Below are positions 12,050-22,500 of a stretch of 64,000 nt of DNA, piece after piece (the first letter of the stretch is position 1; each line of letters begins with the position of its first letter). Made by a program: the position numbers and the translations under genes. Origin of the DNA: Physella acuta (lineage: Eukaryota; Mollusca; Gastropoda; Physidae); NCBI RefSeq assembly GCF_028476545.1, contig NW_026733189.1:1-64000 (forward strand). The letters run 5' to 3'. The notes beneath the pieces are model-generated. The model worked only from the letters and a program-made list of their open reading frames with translations. It did not search any database and was not told the DNA's origin.

Positions 12050-12480
12050 CGGGTCTCCTCTGCTCTTGTGGACATCACTGAGTCCACGAGTCCACTCAGC
12101 TCTATTGGGTACCTTGACCTTGGACATCACTGAGTTCACTCAGCTCTGTTGGGTACCTAACCTTGGACATCACTGAGTCCACTCAGCTCTGTTGGGTACC
12201 TAACCTTGGACATCACTGAGTCCACTCAGCTCTGTTGGGTACATGACCTTGGACATCAATGAGTCCACTCGGCTCTGTTGGGTACCTAACCTTGGACATC
12301 ACTGAGTCCACGAGTCCACTCAGCTCTGTTGGGTACCTGACCTTGGACATCACTGAGTCCACACTGAGTACCTGATAGTAGCGCAAGTAAATATGGATAG
12401 TTATAGTGCTGACCACACCACCCCTTCATACACCGAGTTGCACTCTACTTTATGGGCCGTCTAATACAAAAGTTGTGCTT
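12050..12480 (+). repeat. Minisatellite (43-bp unit) grown inside a SINE family 2 copy
   Basis: About six to seven copies of a unit with GGACATCACTGAGTCCACTC and AGCTCTGTTGGGTACC occupy 12065-12370. These words correspond to the SINE family 2 body (CTGAGTCC...GTTCCTAACTC at 19691). The SINE tail (GTGCTGACCACACCACC, then CTCTACTTT) follows directly at 12399-12460. The array is best read as an internal SINE segment that expanded in place. Confidence 0.75.
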
Positions 12481-13027
12481 TTCTACTTCTTAGAAAGCGA
12501 ATCACTTATGTTGAATGTATGACCAAGAAGTTGCAAAAAACGGGTATTAGTCATGGATCATAGTGTAACTCCTCACCCAGTTGACCTATTCTATAGTGCC
12601 CTACATTCCCTCGGTGTCAACAATGATTTCTATTACCACCAAGATAGGAGAGTTCTATGTGATTACCTTGTGAGGCGTCACGTGATCAGGTTTATCTTTT
12701 TTTAAAGATCTAATCTTAACATTTTAATTGGATTCTGCTTCAACATAGGTGACATTTTTATCGTATTAGCATACCGGAAAACACTTTCTTATAATTTTTT
12801 AAACACTACATTCGTTCGCCTGGTTGCCATAGCAATCATGGTAAATATACGCCTGTTGAAGTGATGTTTCAAGAGCAGATAATAAGCATCGTTTGGAGGA
12901 CAAAGAACCTCTAGTTATCTATCGGCATTCCATTCGCATCACGTTTTTAACTGACTATCGTAGATTAGACGTACCAGATAACCCTATATTAAATATACTT
13001 GACGCTTCCGAGCTCGAGACTTTTATG
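12481..13027. other. Intergenic, no gene seen
   Basis: There is no recognisable exon or repeat; AT-rich with scattered G/C words. Confidence 0.4.
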
Positions 13028-13383
13028 TTAAGTCTTTCTTCTTTTCTTCTTCGTTCTTAATTATTAGTGTTGAGGGGGATCGAGATTTATCTGCCAGTGG
13101 GTTTGACCTCGAGTTTTTTTTTTTTCGAATTTACCAGCCATGAGCTTTTTGCCGACTCGACCACGCCTCCAACACAATTAAGCGTTACGTGTCAACTGGT
13201 TATGCGCCATTGAGGCCATTGACTCCGATTTCAGCCTGCTTTTCTTTTTGGATTTGCTTCTATAGCCTTTGCCCAACCAAGAACAAACTACAAGGCAGCA
13301 GTTGTTTAATTTTGGAGTTGTCTCTCCTAGAAGAGTGGCTGTCCCCAGCTAACGAGCCTCATCTGCCCGAGGGTTCGAACCCA
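13028..13383 (-). mobile_element. SINE family 1, full length
   Basis: On the minus strand it reads from a tRNA-like head (B-box-type GGGTTCGAACCCTCGGGCAG near 13370) through the shared body to a GAA-rich tail at 13030-13060. A second tRNA-like segment (CGACTCGACCACGCC) near 13155 suggests a dimeric or rearranged copy, as also seen at 2709-3060. Confidence 0.8.
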
Positions 13384-13384
13384 C

Positions 13385-13855
13385 ATGTAGATGGGACTCG
13401 ATAGCCCGGGGACAACAACCCGTCTAGGATATAAAATTCCAAAATCAAACAACTGCTGCCTTCGAAGTTGTAACCTGTTCTTGGTTGGACAAAGGCTCAG
13501 TGTTTCTTCCATACTTTTTTCTCCCAGACTTTTTTTTTCCGGGGGGGGGGGGGGGCACTTGATATTTTCGGGGGGGGGGCGGACGGCGGACACTAGTAAA
13601 AGTGCATGTTTACTATATAAATTCCATCTCGTTCGGGGGAGGGGGGGGCGGTAGACTCCTCTGCCCCCCCCCCCCCTCCCGAAGAGATGCCTGGAAGAAA
13701 TTCTGCAAAGGCTATGAAGCAAATCCAAAAAGTAAAGCAGGCTGAAATTGGAGCCAACGTGCTATATGGCGCATAACAAGTTGACACGTAATACTTAATT
13801 TGTGTTGGAGGGAATACCATCCAACATTAAAATAAAGAACGAAGGAGAAAGAAGA
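13385..13855 (+). mobile_element. SINE family 1, split by a hAT MITE
   Basis: The SINE body (AAATCAAACAACTGCTGCC) runs into CCAACCAAGAAC-type sequence at 13485. It is interrupted at 13498-13705, resumes with GCTATGAAGCAAATCCAAAA, and ends in AAAGAACGAAGGAGAAAGAA. Its orientation is opposite to the adjacent copy at 13028, giving a head-to-head pair. Confidence 0.75.
13498..13705 (+). mobile_element. hAT MITE, G/C-tract family, inserted in a SINE
   Basis: The ends are CAGTGTTTCTTCCATAC and TGGAAGAAATTCTG. A perfect 8-bp duplication CAAAGGCT flanks it (13490-13497, 13706-13713). The target is SINE family 1 body sequence, which normally reads GGCAAAGGCTATG. This gives the order of events: the SINE first, then the MITE. 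Confidence 0.9.
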
Positions 13856-14118
13856 CATACGCCGGGTTGAAAATTGTATTAAAATTTGATTTATCTACCA
13901 TACAGTCAGACGTAGTCGATAATTGAATATCAATTAGATTAGCGTCATTTAAAAAACAATCTCCGCTATCGGGTGATATCATACGCCTGTACGGGAGTAA
14001 TCTCTCGCTGATAGCAGTGATGATTTGTACCGCTGGCTCAGCGATTACTGGCTATTTTATACGGAGTTTGTTTTCACATTTGTTCAGTGGGAATCGTTTC
14101 AGTTTTAATAGGATAGGG

Positions 14119-15939
14119 CACGGGTCGGCTCGCGAGCCGCATGCGGCTCTATTGATGTCAAGGTGCGGCTCTTCAGCTCCATGCACAAATATTAATAATT
14201 ATTTTATTTTATTTTAAAACTCATAAAATTATTGGTCTGCAACACTCGGTAATGAATCAGATAATAATAAATTTAAACAATAAAGACTCGCTATTCTATT
14301 AGAACTAGCCATCGGTACCCGTTTCACGTGAATTATAGGCCTATATATTTTAAAATGTACTTGTTTAAGAAAATAATTTATGAAATAGTCATTGGTCAAA
14401 ACGCAATGTGCTTTACTACACGCTGAACGATATTAGTGACAAAGCAAAGAAATAACTAATTAGCTAAAAATCCGACGCATTTAACATAGTCATAACACAG
14501 GAAAACACTGATTAAGTCGCGCTATCGACGAGGTGCCGGCGGCTGCGCCTGTTGCAGTTTTGCCGCTGAATATAGTAATACCCCTTACCCACTATGTAGG
14601 AGGCCCGATTAAAGGATGCCAAGTGCTAACATATCCGCTCTGGAACTATGGGCGCCAAAAAGTGTATTGACGGAAATCGCACCCTCCCAGGCGCTGCCCA
14701 TAACAATTTTTTTTTTGCAGAAACCTCTCCTGGAGTGTTCTCATCAACTCCACAAAGTTTCATGACGATCGGATAAAAAGTGTCAATACCTATATCTTAT
14801 CCTATTCAAAGATCGTAATAGTAATATTGAAATTAAAATGTTAGTGGATCTTTAAAAGGTGGGGAATTTTGTAAATTGTGACTTTTGGATCTTCTGTCTC
14901 AAAAGGTTGCCAACCCCTGTTCTATAATGTTCTATAAGACACAGCAATGTTGCAACTTGATAGATATGTATTATATGGGTTGGGTTTTTTTGTTACTTCC
15001 CATATACTAGTTTATACAAATAAGGGAAACAACTAAAATTATGTTATCAAATTGACAAAAAATACCAATACCCCAGTGGAAATATAATAATTATGTAAAT
15101 CCTTGTTGATTTTTATTTCTTTTCTATAAGTATTAATAAAATTTATGTACTAATTTTGTCTGCCTTTAAAATTTTATTAATATTAATAGAAAAAATACCC
15201 CTAATTAAATTACGAAACTTGTAATTATGTAAGATAACTTCGCTTTAATACAATGAATTTCTTATTTTTAATCACTGTCACTATGGCTCAAATCATTTTC
15301 TCTAAATATTTATACAAGATTTCTTGTGGTAACCAAATTACTCGCACGCAGTGGTCGGCAACCTGCGGCTCGCGAGTTGCATGCGGTTCTTTTGATGTCA
15401 ATATGCGGCTCTCTAGTTCTATCATAATTATATTCTTTTATTATAGAAACTAAAAAAAAATTATACTGTAAAAACAATAACTTTAAACGAAATTAAAAAA
15501 CAATGAGAATAGGTGGAGTAGAGTGTATATGGACAGTTGACAGCCTAGGGCAGGGGTCTCCAAACTACGGCCCGCGGGCCGGATGCGGCCCGCGATGTCC
15601 TCTCATCCGGCCCGTCGAGATCTTTTTGTTCACAGAAAAACGTGTGTTGGTGATGGCTGAGGAACTTTGTCCAGAAAAATCAAAGACAGGCCTGGAAGGA
15701 ACTGGCCCCCGAACTGAAATTTGATAGTTAATGCGGCCCTCGGACTGAAAAGTTTGGAGACCCCTGGCCTAGGGCATTAGGCCCAGCCCCACAACTATGC
15801 TGTGACCAGCTCTGTGGCAATGGTTCCAAGCCTTCCACTACCGAAGTGCACATACAAATGTTAGTGACTCATTAAAGTCTGGGAAATTTTGTAGATTGTA
15901 ACTTTTGGCTCTTCAGTTTCAAAAGGTTGCCGACCCCTG
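14119..15939. mobile_element. Composite of two hAT-type elements (CAGTGGTCGGCAACC family)
   Basis: Left-type ends occur at 14119 (CACGGGTCGGCTCGCG) and 15349 (CAGTGGTCGGCAACCTGCGG). Right-type ends occur at 14919 (GGTTGCCAACCCCTG) and 15939 (GGTTGCCGACCCCTG). The outermost 8-mers GGATAGGG (14111-14118) and TGATAGGG (15940-15947) match at seven positions. The inner flanks do not match each other or the outer ones. The whole 1.8 kb may therefore have moved as one unit. No transposase frame is visible. Confidence 0.6.
15551..15766 (+). mobile_element. hAT MITE, CAGGGGTCTCC family, nested
   Basis: The 16-bp TIRs CAGGGGTCTCCAAACT and AGTTTGGAGACCCCTG are exact inverses of each other apart from the join to the interior. 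A perfect 8-bp duplication GCCTAGGG flanks the element (15543-15550, 15767-15774). It sits inside the second half of the composite at 14119-15939. The interior is rich in GGCCCGCGGG-type CpG words. Confidence 0.92.
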
Positions 15940-16148
15940 TGATAGGGCTTTTGAACTTGTATCGGAGACTTACGTTTTTAACTTTTTAAAAATGTGTGCG
16001 TATTTTTCACGTTAAAACTGTAAGATTCAATGTAAATTTAAAGGCTTTTTAACGTATTTAATATGTGGAGAAATCTCCACGTTTAAAAGACCATTGAAAA
16101 GATTCTAAATGATGCCGTTTAATAACTTGTTGTGTTGTTTTTCCACAG

Positions 16149-16520
16149 GGATAACCATGGACACTACAGACTGCATAGGGTAACCTCCCTTTCAACGCCG
16201 TATTGAAAAAAATGTGTGCGTGTTTACTCTGAGAGACTGTATTTTAACACTGTCATATTGATAGCATCAAGTAATTTTATACTGCAATGGTCAAGCTGTA
16301 CCCACGGTCATCACCACCAGCTGTACCGCCCAATACCCAGCAGCGCTTGTGGTCAACACAGCGCTGTATACCTAGGCAAGGGGTCAGACGAACAACGGAA
16401 ATTGTGTGTCAGAGTTATCTCGCCATGTCGCAGATAGGAGATCTCACATCTGCAACAAATAGACCAGTTTCGTTTCTTATATACCAAAATGCAAGTTTAA
16501 CTTTTTGATTAACTTCTAAA
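16149..16520 (+). promoter_or_regulatory. Probable 5' untranslated part of SLC49A4 with upstream ORFs
   Basis: A pyrimidine-rich TTGTTTTTCCACAG acceptor ends at 16148, so a spliced 5' exon may begin at 16149. The segment then runs without interruption into the SLC49A4 start at 16521. It contains an upstream ATG at 16157 in a strong ACCATGG context with eight codons before TAA (16157-16183), and a longer upstream frame at 16287-16508. Both would lower initiation at the main ATG if transcribed. The promoter and first exon are not identified. Confidence 0.4.
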
Positions 16521-19500
16521 ATGGATGCTAACAGGAAAGGTCAGGCCGGGTCAAGGCCGTACACTACAGTGTTTCCAAACGAGATGCATTCAGGAGTTCT
16601 AGACCTTTCTCAGGATGGTCTGAAATCCTTTGAAGCTGACAGTGCAGGCTGGGGGGACTTTGAGCCTCACAGCTCGTCCACACCTCCCAGGGATAAAGCT
16701 GCTGTCTCAGGTGAGGCTGCCAGCTGTAGTTCTGAGTTGGGTTTGATCTCCACGCTAGAGAGTCTGGGACTGCCCAAAGACAAGTCCAGACCTCGCATAC
16801 ATAACGGAGCTGACTTCAGCAATGTTGAAGTCAACAACACGTCAGTCAGCAGAAATCAACAGGACCAAAATCTATTCCCTGACGAGACGGGTTACGATGA
16901 AGTTGATAGACCAATGTTTAAAATTTCAAATTTTAAAGTGAAAAATACTAAAACAGTAAATCCTTCAGAAGAAATACAAACTATAGATAGTTATAGAGAG
17001 ATTAAAAGTGATGGATTTTCAGCATTGTCAAGGTCCCCTGTAGGAAGAAATAGTCCACTCAGCCACAGCCCTTTGAGTCAAGGCACCAGAATTCTCTCAC
17101 CCAGGGCAAGGAAACTACAAAGTCCTGTAGCGAACTCAGAAGAGGATTACACCATCAGTGGTACGTCGCCACGGAGATATGGCTCTCCCATCAGTGGTAC
17201 GTCGCCACGAAGATACGGCTCTCCGACCAGCCTGGTGTTCAGCAGACGTGGATTCACTGGTCAGTCTGCCGTTAGGAACTCCCCCATTCAGGGTGAGTTC
17301 ACACATGTGTCTGCGAGTGCTGATAGTGAGCGCACGCTCCTGGTCAAGGACTCTGTCCACCTGCTACGGCAGGAGAAGTTCCGCAGACCGCAGTCTGCCG
17401 GCATTGAAGGAAGCAGCAAACTGAACTCTTTGGTCTTGGGGAACGGATATCTGGTCCACAAAACATCACCGTCTAACCGGTATGGTAGTCTCGGCATGTT
17501 AGAAAACACTTCTAGTCAACCAGGTTTTCATCCTATATCAAATGATTCACATCACTCTAATGTTCAGTCTTATCATGCAGATGATATATCAGGATTAAAT
17601 AATAAATCAGCTCAGGAATTTAGCAATAAAGGATTTTTTCGAATTTCAAATAGTCCGTTTCGAAGAGAAGATCATTCGAGACCAGTTTCTTCAAACGCAT
17701 CAAGCCGTGTTGTACCTAGAGAACATGATTTTTCTAGAAACTTAGATAATTCTCATCATGGATTGGTTGAAGCTTCGTGTGAGGAGAAGAATTCATCAGA
17801 TGAGGATCGTGTGAGTGAAAGATCCGGGGAGGAAGAGGACAAGACAGCGCCAGAGAGGAACAAGGTGGAGACGAGGACGGAGGTGTACCACAGGCGCTGG
17901 TACCTGCTGGCCTTGTTTTCCTTCGCTGCCCTCATCTGGAACGCGGTCTGGTCGACCTGGGGGCCCATCGCTGAGGCTGCGGAGCTGGTGTTTGGGTGGG
18001 ATGATGGAGACATCGCCATGTTTACCTGGCTGGGTAATGTCCCTTTCCTGGTCACCATGTTCCCCATAGCCTACCTGATGGATGTTAAAGGTAAAAATAT
18101 TTTACATTTATTAGATCAAATTGTCTTATTTTTTATTCAGACTATTACATAGTTAGGCACTTTTTTTTGTCGAACTATTAACCATCCCATAAAAAAAGTA
18201 GTGAAAAAATGATGAGTGTTTTTATATTTTTACAAACCCAACATAGTACTTCGTTTTAAGCTTTTCTACATCTATAATGTATTTTCCCTTCTTTGTAAAC
18301 TTGTATATATTATGTATAGGTGTACATTTATTATGAATTTATATAGTGTTTTATAATAATGTGTACATTTAGCTGTTACTGTCTGGTTGTGAACATGTAC
18401 TTGTACACCAACTGGAAAATTTGTTCCTACATTTGTATATTCCTACATTTTTATGTTCCAATATTTATATATTCCTACAATTTTATGTTCCTATATTTGT
18501 ATGTTCCTAGGACTAAGGTTCCCAATGGTGCTTTGTTGTGGCCTAATGTTCCTGGGCACTGGCTTAAGATGTATCCCCTGTGATGTTAAGACAGCAAAAT
18601 GGTAATTACACAAGTTTTGATTAAGTTAATTAGCATTGTTTTATTCAGTTTGGCTGTTTGGGATATCATTAAATGTGTTGTGTGCAGGATAGAGAAAGCT
18701 AACTATCATGATATAGGAAAAAATGGGTCACTAGTAAAGGATATCAATAAATGCCACCAGAGGACAAACAGTGTAAAATACAGAGTTATTTTTCTCTTAA
18801 ATAATCCACTGTGCAGAGGCGAAGCGAGGGGGGGGGGCGGGGGTGCGGACTGCACCTGGTGACACCATTTAGGGGGGTGACACCAAGGCAAAATATATAG
18901 AGAAAAACTTGAGGGGGGGTGCAACTCAAAAATTTGAAAGTTTGTCCCCGTGAAGGGTCGCTACACCTCTGGGGGGTGGCACCATTAAGTGCCGCACCGG
19001 GTGACACCCGACCTCGCTACGCCACTGCCACCGTGTTTTGTGCTGACAGTGTGTAAAAATACTGTGTAAAAACTTTGCATTTGAGCAATTTGCATTTGCC
19101 AACCACATATATATAATATAACTCCTTCAGTGTATGACCATTCTGTGGTTTATGCCACCCAGTATTGGGTATATTCAAGCTCAAAATGTTAATTTTGGGC
19201 TTGGTAATGTGTAAAATAGGATTTAGGAAAATAAAGCTAATTTTATTAATTCTAGCCAGTTTATAAACAACATAACTTTTTTATACGCAATAAAGTAGTC
19301 CAAATTTTTTTTAACATGATGACATAATTTTAACAATCCAAGTTTTTTTGGTCATGATTTAACTAATTCAGTTTTTTTTGTTTTTGTAGGTTGATTAACG
19401 CTGGCCAGTTTATAAATGGGATCGCAGGGACGGTCCCCATCAGTGGCCCAGCCCTGCTCTCAGGCCTGTGGTTCCCACCCAATCAGCGGGCCACGGCCAC

Positions 19501-22500
19501 AGCGCTGTCCACAGTCCTGGGGTACCTGGGCGCTTGTGTCTCTTTCATCGTTGGTAAGTCTACTGCAATCGTTGTGCTTAAAGTTCTAAGTCAGGGCTGT
19601 CCATCCAGACTTTTTGTTGTCCTGGACTCTATTGAAAGAATTGACACGTTTGACAACGCTGTTAATTCAATTTGTAGACTACATAACATAGGACTGAGTG
19701 GTCTAGTGGTAGAGAGCTGGACTGCTAACTTGTAAGTCTCGAGTTCGAATCTGGGTTCAATTCAGTAGACCGTCCCTGAGTCCAATCAATTCTGATGTGT
19801 TCCTAACTCATGTTAGGGAAAATAAAGACGGCTGGGCTTAGTGCTGACCACACTATCTCTTCATAAGCCGAGGTCACAAAAACAAGTGAACTCTACTTCA
19901 CTTGCCCTATAGACCATCAGGTTTGAAAAGGGAACTTTACTTCTTATATCATTTATCAGCATTGGGGTAAACATTTATTTTTAAAATCATATATTCTAGA
20001 TGGCATAATTTTTATGACAGTGTTAGTTTATTTCCCCAAGAAAATTGCATTTTTTCTTAGTTGTTTTGACTGTCCCATCTCCTAAAAAGAAAACATTTCT
20101 GTGCTCAAATTTTAAACTGCTGGCTTTTGTTTTCAGGTCCAATGTTAGTACCAACCCCACCAGATGATCCTCTACCCCCTACACCACCAGATAATGACTC
20201 AATGCTAAAGTAAGTCAAAAATATTTTTTTTTAAATACTACTTTTCATAAGTTTAACTTGGTTATTTAAAGATTAACTTAAATTATTTAAATTTAGTTTT
20301 TACTAAGCATTTTATTCCCTCACAATTCCTAAAGGAAAACTATCCTAGAGAACCAAACTTTAATTAACAATTGTTACTAAAATTACTATGCTGAGCACTT
20401 GAATGTAAAACTGTTCAACAACCACATCAACATAAAAAAATAAAGAACCACAGATTCACTTGAGGGCTAAAACCAGCATGTCAGATAGGAAATAAAACTT
20501 AAATAATGCTAAAATATGTATTTTGTTTTTCTCAGCACATTTGACTTGTATGCTACAAATGGAACTAATGGCACAGGTGAGTGGAAAAGATGTGCAAATA
20601 TTTTAAAATTTAGTTTTAATTGGCTTAATGTTATGAATGATATCACTTTATTTTTTATTTTATTTTTTTTTGCTGTTTCAAAGCAATGATTTAATATTTC
20701 TCTTTTTAGATTATTCAGCCCAAAAAGATGGAATCATGACGATAATGTACTTTGGTAAGTAATCTAATGAATGTTTTTTTCTGTTATATATTATAACGCA
20801 AAGATGTATTATTTCTTAACTTGAATAAATGCAATTTAAAAATAAACTATTTCTTTAAGTTTAGAAGAATATGAAGTTAATTCCATTTCAACCGTGGATC
20901 ACCGTTGTTACACATTTTAACCTTGATAATACTATGACATGTATCTTTTATGTATCAGGTCACTAATTTTAACCCAGAATGGGTACATTATTACATATAT
21001 TAACCTAGATGTATACTACATAATTCATGTCTTGATACTAAGTTAGGCCTGAATTTGTAGACCTACTTTGCTACATAATCTAACCCTGAATATGTATTGT
21101 TACATATTTTAACCTTTTATGTCCCATGTTACATATTTTAACCCTGTATGTTAATACCATCCTATTTTATCCCCTGGATTAACACAGAGTGTGGAGCTGC
21201 TGGTCTACTGTTCCTGCTAGTGGCCATCTACTTCCCCTCCAAGCCTCCACTTCCACCAAGCATATCTGCCTCCATCCCTAGAGAAAAGTATTTGCCAGGA
21301 CTGAAGATGCTTGCTAGGTAAACATTTCATTTATTTAAAAAAAAAATTCTACTTCTGTTTACATTTGTTTTGGATATTTGCCTACCTAGCTAATGACAAT
21401 TTAAAAAAAATATATTTTCTTTATCTGCTTTTAACAACACATTTAAACAAATGAGCTACTTTGGCTAATTTAAATTATTAAATTATATATTTTTCTAAAA
21501 GTGTGAAATTAGTAGTAATATGTCCAGCTCCTTGCTTTGACCTAAAGGCCATTTGTTTAATTAACTTTAACTTAACTTATTAAAACGATGGATTCATAAA
21601 GTTCCTATTTAGAAGATGGCTCACACACATGTTATCTGATAATTTGGAGCAAATATTTTTATATATATATATATCATTGATATGATTCTATGAAGTGTTT
21701 GTATGTTTATCAGTTGTAGTTATAGTTATTTAAACTCTTGAAAATGTTCTAAAAACAAACAGTAAAATTCCCTTTTCGGACCTTATAGTCCACACAGTAT
21801 GGGATGTAGAGTTCACCTGTTCCTATGATCTCTGCATGTGAAGGGATAGTGTGGTCAGCACTATGCCTATCCAGCTTTACTTTCCTTAATGTGAGTTAGG
21901 TACCCATCAGAGTTGAGTGGACCCAAACCCAAGGACGTTATACTGACTTAAACCTGGATTCCAACTAGAGCCTACAGTGTATATACAGTTAATTGTATTT
22001 ATTGTAGTTTAAAATCTTGAAAATTTTACAGAAACAAAGAGTTTTGGCTGATTGCAATAGACTACAGTGTACCTATAGTTAATTGTATTTATTGTAGTTT
22101 AAAATCTTGAACATTTTACAGAAACAAACAGTTTTGGCTGACTGCTATAGCCTACAGTGTACCTATAGGTGTGTATGAGGTGTGGCAAGTTGTGTTAGAT
22201 GTCAACCTGGAGTCAAGGGTCACACAGGTAAAAAAAAAACAGTACACTACTAGCATAGGTCATATGTAAATTGGGTTATACAATTTATTTCAGTTTATTT
22301 ATAACTGGTGCCAACTGTTGTTTTTTTTGTACTGTAGTTTAATTACTTTTTCCACAATTCATACTTTCATTAAATTTATTTCAATTTAATTAAGAACAAG
22401 CCACTTCAAATTTGTTTTTAGTATGTTAAATTTGTTTGATCCAGTTTGGGTCACTTTGTACTAATTGTTTTTGTTTTGATAAATATTTTAGGAAGAGGCT

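Noticed and set aside
19691-19765. Functional tRNA gene
   Set aside because: A and B boxes are present but no cloverleaf with a proper anticodon and acceptor stem could be drawn, and the same head recurs with a common body: it is a SINE.
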